This document shows, piece by piece, positions 36,841 to 46,255 of a DNA stretch of 64,000 nucleotides (position 1 is its first letter; each line of letters starts with the position of its first letter). The translations under genes and the position numbers were made by a program. Under the pieces are notes generated by a model. That model had not been told where the DNA came from, did not search any database, and saw only the letters and a list, made by a program, of their open reading frames with translations. The DNA comes from Ornithinimicrobium murale (lineage in GTDB: Bacteria; Actinomycetota; Actinomycetes; Actinomycetales; Dermatophilaceae): assembly GCF_003352835.1 (NCBI RefSeq), contig NZ_QLVD01000001.1:1-64000 (forward strand), in the 5' to 3' direction.

Positions 36841-38324
36841 CGTTGCTCCAGAGTGTCGCGGGCCAGGTTGTGTCGCCGTGCCTCGGCCAGGGCCGCGGTG
36901 GTACGGGCTTCGGCGGTGATGGTCATGCCCTGGTGGTGTGTCAGCTGGTCGCGCAGTCGGGCCTGGTCGGCGAGGAGCCGTTTGCCCTCTTTTCCGTCGA
37001 TGCACCGGTTCAGTCGGGCGATGATGGGCTTACCGTTCTCGGCGACCACGAGGGCGTGCCGTTCGGTGAGTTGTCGGATCTCTGGGCCGGTGAGGATCGG
37101 TATGTCTTCTGCGGAGACGTTGCGGCCGCCGCGTGCCCCGGTGTGCCACTGGGTGCGGCTGATCCGGACCTTGCCGACCAGATCGCTCATTTCCTGGTTG
37201 AACTGGACGTCTTTGGAACCGCCGAACAGGACGAGGTTGTTGGTCAGGCCGAGAACTGCGCGGGCTTCCTGCTGGCCAAAGATGGCGTCGAGTTGTGCTC
37301 GGGTCTGCGCGGCCCAGATGAAGGAGAGCCCGAGGGCTCGCTCGTTGGCCATGCGGGTACGCAGGGTCGGTAGCGGCGCGGTGGAGGGCAGCTCATCGAG
37401 GCAGGCCAGCATGGGTGGGCAGAGCCGACCCCACCGAGAGTGTTGGGCTGAGGCCAGGGCGGTGTCCAGGACATGCTCGGCCAGCGCCGTCATCAACGGG
37501 GAGGCGGAGGCGTAGGGGTCTTCGCGGCCGAGGAGGTAGATGGTCCCGCCCTGGGCAATGACCTGCGCGATGTCGGTGGGTTGCCGGTCGGGGCCGGGGA
37601 CGCAGCGGCGACGGATGTGCTCCTGGAAGAACAGGGACATGGCCTGTTGCACGGTCGTGATGGTGTTCCCGGCTGTGCGGTGGTCGCCGTGCAGGGCGCC
37701 GTGGAGCAGCCCGTGCCAGAACTGCGCGGCGTGTGGATGCTCGCGCAGAATCTCCTCCGGCTCGGCCGTGTTCAACGGGTTGGCGACCCAGGCCAGGAGG
37801 TCGTCGAGGTCGCGACCGGTGAGGGCGGCCGCGTGGAAGTAGGCCTGAATGACTTTCGCGGCCTCGGCCGCGTAGAACCGGGCGGCCTGGTCCCCGGTGC
37901 CGACGTCTACCGCTCCTTTGATGGTGCCGGCGGTGAAGGCTTTGGCTCGGCGTTCGGCGACCATCGGATCAACGCACCCGTCGATGGGGTCCCACAGCAG
38001 TTCGGGCAGGCCGGGGACAAGCCCGAACGGGTCCAGCACCGCACATGGCCGGTCCTGCTGTGAGCGGGCGGTGAACGTCAGCAGCAGGTCGTCGGGTTTG
38101 GTGAGGGTGACCAGCGCTGCGCCTGGGGCGTCGAGCAGGGCGGGGGTGAGCAGGTCAAGGGTCTTACCGGATCCTTGGGGTCCGATGACGCCGGCAGTCC
38201 GGTCCCACGGCACCCACAGCTGTGTGCCGCGTGGCTCGCGGGCGCGCCCCAGGTGCCACCCGACGTCGCGGGGATCGAAGGGCCGTGCGCGACGGGTGAC
38301 GCTGTCCAGACTGGGTTTCCTCAT
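36837..38324 (-). CDS. VirD4/TraG-type coupling protein (conjugation ATPase)
   Basis: A 495-residue T4SS coupling ATPase that should bring the relaxase-DNA complex to the secretion channel. Walker A GPQGSGKT is at residues 48-55, Walker B ACLDELPS near 310-318, and FIWAAQTRAQLD and LVLFGGSKDVQFNQEMSDL follow in the TraG/VirD4 order. It starts at ATG 38324, overlapping as ATGA the stop of the 156-residue membrane protein upstream. In the raw sequence it is also in frame with the far upstream peptidoglycan hydrolase, which is judged an artefact or mutation at a G-run. It lacks N-terminal membrane helices, perhaps supplied by the neighbouring membrane protein. Confidence 0.92.
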   Translation of the reverse strand: MRKPSLDSVTRRARPFDPRDVGWHLGRAREPRGTQLWVPWDRTAGVIGPQGSGKTLDLLTPALLDAPGAALVTLTKPDDLLLTFTARSQQDRPCAVLDPFGLVPGLPELLWDPIDGCVDPMVAERRAKAFTAGTIKGAVDVGTGDQAARFYAAEAAKVIQAYFHAAALTGRDLDDLLAWVANPLNTAEPEEILREHPHAAQFWHGLLHGALHGDHRTAGNTITTVQQAMSLFFQEHIRRRCVPGPDRQPTDIAQVIAQGGTIYLLGREDPYASASPLMTALAEHVLDTALASAQHSRWGRLCPPMLACLDELPSTAPLPTLRTRMANERALGLSFIWAAQTRAQLDAIFGQQEARAVLGLTNNLVLFGGSKDVQFNQEMSDLVGKVRISRTQWHTGARGGRNVSAEDIPILTGPEIRQLTERHALVVAENGKPIIARLNRCIDGKEGKRLLADQARLRDQLTHHQGMTITAEARTTAALAEARRHNLARDTLEQR

Positions 38325-38791
38325 GAGGTTGCCTCGGTGGTGTGTCGGTCTCGGCCGTACAGGTCGGGCCGGACGATGGCTCTGCCCTTGCGCAAGCGTC
38401 GCTCCCCAAGCAGCTCGATCGCTTCGGCCTTGGACGCCATTCCCCGCAGTCGCCACGGTCCCCACCGTTGCAGCGCAAGACCGATGATCACGCTCGATAG
38501 GGTCAGCATGAAGACCTCGGCAAGGACCACCCACGTGAGGAGGGCGCGGGGGCTGGCGAGGGTAGTCGGTCGCGGGTTCAGTCCGGCGCCGGCGTCCCCG
38601 GTGAGCAGCCCGCCGAGACTGCCGAATAGCGCTTCGCTGGGCGGCAGGGTCGGTCCGGCACCGGCGAACAGGTTGGCGATCGCGCGGCCGCCGTGGGCGC
38701 CGAGGACCAAGGCCAGTGCGACGGCGCACAGGACGCCGAGGGGGATCTCCCAGGTGAGGGGGTAGGGGTTGCGTCTGCGCTCTCTCTGCAC
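38321..38791 (-). CDS. Membrane protein paired with coupling protein
   Basis: A 156-residue protein from GTG 38791 with AAGGAG eight bases upstream. Two hydrophobic segments are seen (LGVLCAVALALVLGAHGG near 19-36 and LLTWVVLAEVFMLTLSSVIIG near 83-103), then a basic cytoplasmic tail. The stop overlaps the coupling protein start. VirD4 proteins normally have two N-terminal helices, whereas the one here begins directly with its ATPase domain. This gene probably provides the split-off membrane anchor, by inference. It lies in a different frame from the longer reading frame spanning both neighbours, whose Arg/Pro-rich translation here is not credible. Confidence 0.75.
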   Translation of the reverse strand: MQRERRRNPYPLTWEIPLGVLCAVALALVLGAHGGRAIANLFAGAGPTLPPSEALFGSLGGLLTGDAGAGLNPRPTTLASPRALLTWVVLAEVFMLTLSSVIIGLALQRWGPWRLRGMASKAEAIELLGERRLRKGRAIVRPDLYGRDRHTTEATS

Positions 38792-38827
38792 GGTGTCTCT
38801 CCTTGGGCGGCTTGTCCTGTTGGTGGC

Positions 38828-40445
38828 CTAAAGCCCCCGCGGCGTCCGCGGACAGACTCACGCCGAGAAGTTCTCCGGGTGCGGGTTCTCCGGGGACGTC
38901 TTTGATCGACCCGATGCGCCAGATCTCGAAGATGTTGTTGTCGAGGTACTCGGCGTAGGAGAAGTGCCCGACGCCCAGGGCCGGGTTGGCAGCTTCCAGG
39001 GTCGTCATCGTCTCGGGGTCCCAGACGAAAGCGACGTGACCGACGGTGTTCGGCCCCAGATAGGAGTCGTAGAAGATCAGGTCGCCGGGTTGGGCCTCCT
39101 TGGCCGTCACCTGGAAACCATTGCCCAGGGCCAGCCAGTCCCGTTGGGCTTGAGCGGTCCGTGGTGAAGTGATGCCGATCTGTGCCAGAGAGGTCATCAC
39201 CAGGGAGGAGCAGTCCCAGGCGTGCGGCCCGGTGGCTCCGAGAATGTAGTCGTCGCCGACCTGGGCCGCGGCGAACTCGAGCATGGCCTGGACCCGTTCG
39301 TCGTCGATCGGCGGCATCCCGGGGTTGCCGATGCCACCCGGCCCACAGTCGATGGGCTCGGCAATGACCATGCCGCCGCCGTACGCCGCGGCGTAGTAGA
39401 GGACATCGTTGACATACCAGTGAGCGTGGTTGTAGGCGAACAGTGCCTCCCGCACGCCTTCGGGACCGTTCGTTACCCCGGACGCCACCAGATAGTTCGC
39501 GGCCGAGTAGATGCTGTCGGCGTCGTTACCGATATCGGCCTTGCCATCACCATCGCCATCAACGCCGTAGTCCGCGAAGGTGGCCGGCATGAACTGCATC
39601 AGCCCCTGGGCCCCAGCCTCGGACTCAGCCGTGTTGCGACCGTGGTTGGTCTCTTCCATCCCGACCCCCGCCAGCAGCGCCCACGGCAGGTTGTACTCGG
39701 CGGCCGCGGCCCGGTACAGCTCCTCAATCTCCAACGGCATGGGGGTCGGGGGGTTGACCAGGGAGTCCTGGCGCGGCTCCCCCGGTGGCGGCAGTTCGAA
39801 CCCGACGCCCCCTTCCCCGTCCGCCGGTAGCTGGGGGGCCGGGAGTTCACCAGGCGGTGGGGTGGGTGGTACCTCGGCGCCGTTCAGTGGTGCCCCCCGC
39901 GAGAGCATGAACGGTGCCGGGTCAACCGCCTCCCCGTCGATCCTGACCTCGAAGTGCAGGTGGTTGCCCGTGCTGGCACCGGTTGAGCCCTCGGTGCCGA
40001 CCAGTTGACCGGAATGGACCTGCGCCCCCACGGCCAGCTCGCTGGGCTGGGCCAGGTGCAGGTACCGGGTGGTGATGCCACCGGCGTGCTCGATGGCAAC
40101 CCGGTTCCCCCCGGAGTCGGACCAGCTCACGTCGCTGACCCGTCCGGCCGCTGCCGCCACGACCGGCCCAGGGCCTGGCTGGGAGACCAGGTCGATCCCG
40201 GCGTGCAGGCGCCATTCCTCATAGACCGGGTGGTAACGCTTCCCGAAGCCGGAGGTGACGGTGTACGCCTGTTGGAAGGGTGGGCGCCAACCACCGGTGG
40301 GCGGCACCACACCCTCGCAATACTGGGTACGCCATTCCTCACCGGATGCCGGGGCCACCACGGTTGAAAGCACCAGGATCAACCCCAGCGGCACGCCGAA
40401 CAACACCGCGACCACGACGGTTGCCAGACCGGCTGTCTTGCTCAC
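38828..40445 (-). CDS. Peptidoglycan hydrolase with M23, lytic transglycosylase and NlpC/P60 domains
   Basis: About 538 residues: N-terminal membrane anchor (10-33), M23 metallopeptidase (60-185, metal ligands in HAGID and NHLHFE), SLT-type lytic transglycosylase (238-350, catalytic Glu in GMEETNHG, then GLMQFMPATF) and NlpC/P60 (385-515, Cys in WDCSSL, His in VGHVAF). It should open the wall for the conjugation channel. The GTG start is 40445. As written, the frame does not stop. It reads through the next gene into the coupling protein to 36837 (1202 residues). One fewer G in the five-base run at 38834-38838 would place a TAG at 38828-38830, just before the neighbour's ribosome site. The end given assumes that. 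Confidence 0.85.
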
Positions 40446-40447
40446 GT

Positions 40448-41992
40448 CTACCGGGCGCCTTCAATGGCTTCGTTGGTGAACGTCAGTCGCTGCTCCACCG
40501 GATGTAGGACGGTCTGCACCTGGTAGGACCGTTCCCCCACCTGCCACAGAGCCCGCCCCTTGCCCTGCATGGCCCACCCGGTGATGACCTCACGGGCCAG
40601 CGGTCCCAACCCGAGCATGGCGTCCAACTCGGCGGCCACCCCGGCCTTCTGCCCGTGCAGGATCTTGATATCCGCCAGATGCAGCAGGTCCTTGGCGATG
40701 GTCTGCGCCTGAGAACCCTGGTCACCAGCCGAGAGCAAATCAGAGGGTTTGTGCGCAACCGCGTACTGGATATCACCGCCGCGCCCGGCCACGCCACGGG
40801 ACAGTCGCAGGTCAGCGTCAAAGGACTTGACTGCTTCCGGTCCTAGTCGCAGCTGGAGCCAGGACTCGTCACGCACGACGATGCGTAGATCCCCGGGTTT
40901 GGCCATCTCCCGAATGCCTCGGCCCCAAGAATTCAGGCACGTCAGGGCGATCCCCACCGCCTCATCACCCAACGGCCGCAACCTCGACAGGGACAGGGAC
41001 TGCATCGGCGCGGTCCAGTCGATGTCAATGTTGGTGTGGTCATCGAACAGCCCGGCCAACGCACCATCGACCAGCTGCCCCAGGGCGTCGCGCAGCAGCC
41101 GGGTGTGGTCCAGGAAGTGCCGTGCCGTGGCAAAGCGGCAGTCAGCGACCAGCTGGTCGGTGGGGTTGTCCAGTGCGTGCCACAGGGCGGGGATGGTGGT
41201 CTCGACCAGGGTGGTCGCACCGCTGGCGTAACCGGTGAGAGCGGCTAGGGCCGTCTTGACCACGACCTCATCACTCGGGCCGAACGGCACCCGCGCCTCC
41301 CCGATGCGCTGGGACCCGACGAGGCCACGCACTAGGGTGAGCCAACGACCGAACACGACTGCTGCGCGGGCCTGGGCCTCAGTGCGGCTCAGGTTCTCCC
41401 AGCCGATCGCCAACGGGCCGATCGCCAACGGGTTGACTCGGGCGACCAGCCCCGGGCCCAGGGCGATGGGCTCGACTCCGAGGTAACGGGCCAGGGCCTC
41501 GTACTCGTCCTTGGTGTCTCCCAGAATCAGGGTCCGGTACCCGAAATCCATCATCCGTAGACAGAACGCCTTGGTGGTTCCGGACTTGCCCGTGCCGGGT
41601 TTGCCGAAGCACATGACGTTCGCGTTGGTCACCGGGATCTCATCGCGCAGTACCCATCCGAGCGGGTCACAGTGGAACGCCGACCCGGCCAGCATGTCGA
41701 TGCCGATCTGCGCGCCCGTGGACGGTAGGGCAGGAGCCGCGATCAACGGCCACAGAGCCGGAGCCTGGTCGCTGGTCATCCGCCAAGCCGCGACGGCAGC
41801 CCGGGCCGGGGCCCACCCGCCGCCGCGGCGCCGTGCCCCGGCCGGGGAGGCGTTTCGGAACAGCCGTCCCTCCCGGGCCCGGGGCGCGGAAACGGGAACA
41901 GAGGGCAGGTCATGGCCGAAATCGGCCAGCAGCGTGGACACATCCCGGCCCCCACCTCGCCGGCTGGGACGCGTGGTGGCTGCCCTGCCCAT
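40448..41992 (-). CDS. VirB4-like conjugation ATPase
   Basis: A 514-residue ATPase of the VirB4/TraC group that powers T4SS assembly. Walker A CFGKPGTGKSGTTK is at about 128-141, YRTLILGDTKDEYEALA follows, and Walker B RIVVRDESW is near 370-378. The C-terminal helicase-like part includes QYAVAHKPSDLLSAGDQG. It is shorter than Gram-negative VirB4 (about 800 residues). In actinobacterial elements the work is divided between this ATPase and the SCO6880 protein encoded immediately upstream. The ATG shares one base with that gene's stop (TGATG). It is cytoplasmic, associated with the membrane complex. Confidence 0.9.
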   Translation of the reverse strand: MGRAATTRPSRRGGGRDVSTLLADFGHDLPSVPVSAPRAREGRLFRNASPAGARRRGGGWAPARAAVAAWRMTSDQAPALWPLIAAPALPSTGAQIGIDMLAGSAFHCDPLGWVLRDEIPVTNANVMCFGKPGTGKSGTTKAFCLRMMDFGYRTLILGDTKDEYEALARYLGVEPIALGPGLVARVNPLAIGPLAIGWENLSRTEAQARAAVVFGRWLTLVRGLVGSQRIGEARVPFGPSDEVVVKTALAALTGYASGATTLVETTIPALWHALDNPTDQLVADCRFATARHFLDHTRLLRDALGQLVDGALAGLFDDHTNIDIDWTAPMQSLSLSRLRPLGDEAVGIALTCLNSWGRGIREMAKPGDLRIVVRDESWLQLRLGPEAVKSFDADLRLSRGVAGRGGDIQYAVAHKPSDLLSAGDQGSQAQTIAKDLLHLADIKILHGQKAGVAAELDAMLGLGPLAREVITGWAMQGKGRALWQVGERSYQVQTVLHPVEQRLTFTNEAIEGAR

Positions 41993-43494
41993 CAGCGTTT
42001 CCCCCCGGTCAGGCTGATCCCCATCGGGATGGTCGAGGCAGCGAAAGCGACGTCATGGGACAGGTCCAGCCGCAGCGGTGCGAAACCGGCCCGCCGGATC
42101 GCGGCATCCAGTCGTCTCCCCGCCTCGGCAGCGCGAACCGTCTTCGGAACCGTGACGGTGGCCACCGCGTAGGGCTGGGCCAGCGAGTTTCCTCGCGCCA
42201 TCTTCTCCTCAAGGCGGCGCACCATCTCCGCCTCGTCTCGAGACCTGGTGCGCTGCTTCATCTTGGCCTTGGCCCGCAGCTCCTCCCCGATATCGGCTGA
42301 CCACTCGGCGGTGCCAGACTGCCGCCCGGCCCGGGCGGCCGGGACGACTGGGTAGACGACGGCGAAGCTGCGCCGTTCGCCCTCCTCACGGGTGGAGAGC
42401 ACGGGCGCCAGGGCACCCATCGCCGCCCCTTTGACCGGCAGTTTCAGGGTGGCGCTCACCGAGTTCCAGGCGTCGTGGGAGTAGTGGCGGGGTGCGACGT
42501 CGGCACCGGATGGCCCGGCCATCGCCCAGGGGATCTCAGCGTTGACGGCCGGATCGGAGTCGCGCGCGCCCAGCGCCTCGATGATCGAGGCCCGATCCGC
42601 CGGGGCGAACCCGGTGCGGCAGGCCGCGGCTAGTTCCGGACTGGTGAGCCAGTCGACGGTGTCGACGCCCATGCCGCCGCGCAGGTGGCCCTCCAGTTCG
42701 GTGCTGATCCCGTACAGGGCACGGGCTCGCCCGTTGCGGCCGCCGCCGGCTTCCTTGGCGACCTTGGCCAGCCTCCCCTCGGGGACGACGAAGGTGAAGA
42801 AGGCCTCGGTGCGGACCGCGGCGGAGGTCAGGGAACGCTGCAGGTCGTCGTTGATCTGACGGGCCACCTGGGGACCCTCAGTCGTGCGGTGGCGGCGCAC
42901 CCATTCGGCCCGTTCGGCGCCGTCCTCCGGGACGGTACGAACCAGCAGGATCACCTCGGAGACCAGTTCGGTGCGCACCGCGACGTCGAGCAACTCAGAC
43001 AGGCCGGTGCCGAGACGCTGGCGTTCGTCGGCTTCTGTCAATCCCAGCCCAGGATGCACGATGCTCGCGGTCATTGCCCAGGTCCGGGCGCCGTGGTTCT
43101 GGATCAGGGCAATCCGTTTGTAGGTTGCCCCGGCCGGTTGTCCCTCGATGACCTCGATGCTCTCCAGGGCACCGGGCAGGTCGGGCGCGCCGAGGTCGAT
43201 GGCACGACCGGTGGCGGCCTTGGACCGGAACCGGGTCCAGCCGGCCAGGCCGCCGAATGCGAACTTGACGGCCGCGATCAGCCACCCGGTGGCCGACCGC
43301 CCACCAACAGGAACGACGGTCACGACGGTCACCACAGCCCACACCACCAGGAGCATCCCTGCCGAGGCCCACCACTGCCGGGATACCGCCAGGAAAACCG
43401 GCAGGATGGTCAGCGCCACTGCACCGAGTTGCCAGCCGGACAGCCCGAAGAACCACCCGATCCGTGCGCGAGAGTAGTCAGAATAGATCGTCAT
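41992..43494 (-). CDS. SCO6880 family protein (PrgI/VirB3-4-like T4SS component)
   Basis: A 500-residue protein matching the SCO6880 family of actinobacterial conjugation clusters. Two transmembrane helices stand near the N-terminus (LSGWQLGAVALTILPVFLAV, then SAGMLLVVWAVVTVVTVVPV), followed by a cytoplasmic region resembling the N-terminal domain of VirB4. It likely acts as the membrane-bound partner of the ATPase encoded downstream. ATG 43494 is used, with AAGGAA upstream. An in-frame extension to 43647 overlaps the previous gene and is Pro/Arg-rich noise. No nucleotide-binding motif is present. Confidence 0.88.
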   Translation of the reverse strand: MTIYSDYSRARIGWFFGLSGWQLGAVALTILPVFLAVSRQWWASAGMLLVVWAVVTVVTVVPVGGRSATGWLIAAVKFAFGGLAGWTRFRSKAATGRAIDLGAPDLPGALESIEVIEGQPAGATYKRIALIQNHGARTWAMTASIVHPGLGLTEADERQRLGTGLSELLDVAVRTELVSEVILLVRTVPEDGAERAEWVRRHRTTEGPQVARQINDDLQRSLTSAAVRTEAFFTFVVPEGRLAKVAKEAGGGRNGRARALYGISTELEGHLRGGMGVDTVDWLTSPELAAACRTGFAPADRASIIEALGARDSDPAVNAEIPWAMAGPSGADVAPRHYSHDAWNSVSATLKLPVKGAAMGALAPVLSTREEGERRSFAVVYPVVPAARAGRQSGTAEWSADIGEELRAKAKMKQRTRSRDEAEMVRRLEEKMARGNSLAQPYAVATVTVPKTVRAAEAGRRLDAAIRRAGFAPLRLDLSHDVAFAASTIPMGISLTGGKR

Positions 43495-43528
43495 TTTCCG
43501 GTTCCTTTTCGTCTCGTTGGGTTCGTCG

Positions 43529-45091
43529 TCACACCACAGGCGGGACGGCCGCGGCCGTTCCCGCCCCGGCACCGGCCGTTCCCGCTCCTGCACCGGTCGC
43601 TGCCGCGCCGCTTCCCCCGGGCGCGGGGGGTGTTGGACTGCCCCCACCGGGACCCCCGGTTCCTGCCGCGCCGGCCGGTGGCACGGGCCCGGTTGGGGTG
43701 GCCTGGGCCGGAGGGGAGATGGGTGGGGGCCGCGGGATTGTGTTGTCGCGACGGGGGCCTACCGGGCGCCCGTCATCGTCGTCGCCTTCTGGCGGAGCGC
43801 CCGCGTTGTTCGCCTCGCCGCCGGCGGGAGCACCGCCGTCGGGGTCGTCGACAAACCCGCGGCGCGCGTGACCGACCTCGGGGATGTAGGTGCCGTGGCC
43901 GACGCCCATCTGGTTGGTCAGGTCGGCCCCAACAACAGCTCCGGCCGTGCCCGCCTTCGTCATGGCGCTCAGGCCCAGGCCGAGGCCTGTCCCGACAGCG
44001 GCACCCACCGGGCCGAGGGCGGCACCGGCAGCGCCGACGAGGCTGCCCAAGCCCTGGGAGGCCCGCTCGCTGGTGTCGCTGGCGGCCGACTTCTCGGCCT
44101 GGGACCGGCCCGCGGCATCGGTGGTCGAGGCGGCGCTTGAGGTGCCGCCCTCAGCCTTTCCGCCCAGCACACCCTGCACACCACCGGAGGCAGCCAGACC
44201 CACCCGCATCGCCGCACCCGAACTCGTCCCCGGGTCGACGAACGCCAGCAGCTTGAACAGGACCAGCGGCGAGAAGCAGGAAACACAGATGAGGATGACC
44301 GAGGGGAAGGCCGTTCCCAGGACGGCCTGGAAATCGGTCATGTCCTCCCAGAGGATCCCTCCGGTGAGCATCACCCCGGTGCCCAGGACCATCACGACCA
44401 CGATCGGGGTGAACGCCGCGGCCAGGAACCAGCGCACGCCCTTCCAGAACCAGCTGCGGCCGAACCCGGTGGACAGTCCCGCCGCCGAGACCGGTGCTGT
44501 CACGGCCAGGACGATCAACGCCACACCGCGGGCCAGCATGATCAGGAAGTGGCCGACCCCCGCGACCCACAGAAACAGGCCCATGACGCCGAGCACGGTA
44601 GCCAACGTCCCGTCGCTGAGGTCCTCGGGGATGACCACCCCGACCGGGTCCCAGTGGGCCCACGCGTCGATGTGGAGCATCGAGTTCATCAGCGCTTTGG
44701 TGATCCCTTTCACCGCCACCAGGATCGCCACGGCCAGGCTGATGTAGCAGGACCAGACCACGACGTACTGGCCCACCCCGATCAGGACCTGGGCCAGTGA
44801 TTTGCCGTCCCGACGCAACACCGAAATCCCCAACTGGACCATGGCCAGGATAAGCAGCAGGCTGAGCCCAATCCACGTCATGACCGCGTAGGCCTGGGCG
44901 GCCGGTCCCTCTGCAGCCAAGTCCGGGAGGGTGAAGTAGTCACTCAGGGTCAGGGTCAGTTTCAGGACCCACAAGCCAGCGTTCCAGAGGGCAACCATGA
45001 GAGAGGTCCACCCCTCGGCGACGATCTTCGCCGCGCCCGAGCCGAGGAAGGAGAACGGGTTGAACGGGGGAATCCAGAATGTCGGCATCAT
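43529..45091 (-). CDS. VirB6/TrbL-like integral membrane channel protein
   Basis: A 520-residue polytopic membrane protein. About seven hydrophobic segments lie within residues 25-310 (for example AVMTWIGLSLLLILAMVQLG, YVVVWSCYISLAVAILVAV, LGVMGLFLWVAGVGHFLIM, TAFPSVILICVSCFSPLVLF). A long Gly/Ala/Pro-rich hydrophilic tail from about residue 320 follows. Topology and operon position match the VirB6/TrbL inner-membrane channel of T4SS. The low-complexity tail may face outside or bind the pilus. It starts at ATG 45091 and lies 19 bases after the 45111 gene. The assignment is by topology and neighbourhood, as sequence conservation in this family is low. Confidence 0.82.
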   Translation of the reverse strand: MMPTFWIPPFNPFSFLGSGAAKIVAEGWTSLMVALWNAGLWVLKLTLTLSDYFTLPDLAAEGPAAQAYAVMTWIGLSLLLILAMVQLGISVLRRDGKSLAQVLIGVGQYVVVWSCYISLAVAILVAVKGITKALMNSMLHIDAWAHWDPVGVVIPEDLSDGTLATVLGVMGLFLWVAGVGHFLIMLARGVALIVLAVTAPVSAAGLSTGFGRSWFWKGVRWFLAAAFTPIVVVMVLGTGVMLTGGILWEDMTDFQAVLGTAFPSVILICVSCFSPLVLFKLLAFVDPGTSSGAAMRVGLAASGGVQGVLGGKAEGGTSSAASTTDAAGRSQAEKSAASDTSERASQGLGSLVGAAGAALGPVGAAVGTGLGLGLSAMTKAGTAGAVVGADLTNQMGVGHGTYIPEVGHARRGFVDDPDGGAPAGGEANNAGAPPEGDDDDGRPVGPRRDNTIPRPPPISPPAQATPTGPVPPAGAAGTGGPGGGSPTPPAPGGSGAAATGAGAGTAGAGAGTAAAVPPVV

Positions 45092-45110
45092 GGTCGGCTC
45101 CTCGGGTGGT

Positions 45111-45935
45111 TTAGCGGTTCTCGCCGGAGGCCCAGGTCTTCCACCCGGCCTTGACCGCGGTCTCTGTTCCTGGCCAGGTCGAGGGCGCTGGTGCCGCGGC
45201 CGGGCCGGCGGCGATGACCCACCGCTCTTCCTGCCAGGTCATGGCCTCGCAGTGGCCGTAGGCGATCTGCGCACGGTCCTCAATGACGGCCTGCACATCG
45301 AGCAGGACGCACGCCACGACCCAGTCCTGCCCGTCAGTGCCTTTCACCTGGGCCCCAACCGGGACGGCGCTGACCCGTACTCCCTCTCCTGCCTCCTGGC
45401 CCATCTGCCTGGCCGACCCCAGGAAGACCGCGATGTTCTGCGTCATCGCCCACTCCTGCGCCGGGCGGGCACCGTCCTGTGACCACGCCTCGTACACGTC
45501 GTGAGCGAACGGGACCGACATGGCCGGCAGCACCGTGGTGTCGATCGCGGCCAGCTGAGCGACCGCACCCTCCGGGGTGTGTGGAAAGCCGGTCGGCACC
45601 CCGGCTTCGCCGGCAGTTGTTGCCGCTGGAATCTGGATGGTCTGAGCCGGGATGGTAGCCGGAGTACCCGGCTTAATGGCGGCCTCCTGCGGTACCTCCC
45701 TCATCGGGGCAGCAGCAAGCGCGGCCCGCGACTGCCCCTCATCAGATATGTCCTCGCCCAGGGTGGCCACAGCATCATCGGCCGGCCGTCCGGCGACCGC
45801 GGTGCCCCCCGTGAAGGCTTGCCATACCGCCAGACCCAGCCCGACCAGCAACATGACAGCCACGAGGGCAACCACGGCCAGGATCGCGAGCAGGCGGCGC
45901 CGGCTCCAACCCTCCTGGGTGGTCGCGTTGGTCAT
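45111..45935 (-). CDS. Membrane-anchored conjugation protein (VirB8/TcpC-like position)
   Basis: A 274-residue protein with a short basic cytoplasmic start (WSRRR), one transmembrane helix LLAILAVVALVAVMLLVGLG (about 14-33) and a large extracellular region, the layout of VirB8/TcpC-type scaffolds. The C-terminal domain has WVVACVLLDVQAVIEDRAQI, reminiscent of an NTF2-like fold, but I cannot assign it firmly. ATG 45935 shares one base with the upstream gene's stop (TGATG). A much longer in-frame extension to 46634 is antisense or out of frame to real neighbours and is rejected. The probable role is part of the mating channel. Confidence 0.72.
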   Translation of the reverse strand: MTNATTQEGWSRRRLLAILAVVALVAVMLLVGLGLAVWQAFTGGTAVAGRPADDAVATLGEDISDEGQSRAALAAAPMREVPQEAAIKPGTPATIPAQTIQIPAATTAGEAGVPTGFPHTPEGAVAQLAAIDTTVLPAMSVPFAHDVYEAWSQDGARPAQEWAMTQNIAVFLGSARQMGQEAGEGVRVSAVPVGAQVKGTDGQDWVVACVLLDVQAVIEDRAQIAYGHCEAMTWQEERWVIAAGPAAAPAPSTWPGTETAVKAGWKTWASGENR

Positions 45936-46255
45936 CACGGGGTCACCACGCATCCCGAGCCCATCATGGTGTCGAGGATGCTGGGCAGGACGAAGTAGGC
46001 GATGACGGCGATGAACACCATGACCAGACCGCCGATCGCGGCCTTGGATGCGTGGGGCATACCGATCACGCGTCCGGCGACCAGCCCACCGATGCCGACA
46101 ACGACGCCGAGGAACATGAGAATCGCGACGCCCCAGAGGACGTAGCCGAGGATTGAGTCGACGTGCGTCTGTGCACCGGGGGGTGCCGCAGGGCACACAG
46201 CTGCGGCAGGCACCATGGAGACAACCTGTGAGGAAATCAGGGTGAGGGTGTTCAT
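45935..46255 (-). CDS. Small two-helix membrane protein (VirB2-like)
   Basis: A 106-residue protein with two hydrophobic helices (ILGYVLWGVAILMFLGVVVG and AAIGGLVMVFIAVIAYFVLP) joined by a short basic loop (GRVIGMPHASK), preceded by an Ala/Pro-rich segment that could be part of a signal. This is the architecture of VirB2/TrbC-type pilins and of small T4SS channel subunits. Overlaps at both ends (ATGA with the P-loop gene, TGATG with the next) put it in the conjugation operon. There is no sequence motif specific enough to prove a pilin. Confidence 0.7.
   Translation of the reverse strand: MNTLTLISSQVVSMVPAAAVCPAAPPGAQTHVDSILGYVLWGVAILMFLGVVVGIGGLVAGRVIGMPHASKAAIGGLVMVFIAVIAYFVLPSILDTMMGSGCVVTP

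Noticed and set aside
36837-40445. A single 1202-residue hydrolase-coupling fusion protein
   Set aside because: The middle section is out-of-frame-like Arg/Pro-rich sequence overlapping a genuine membrane-protein gene. The separate starts at 38791 and 38324 have ribosome-site and overlap evidence.
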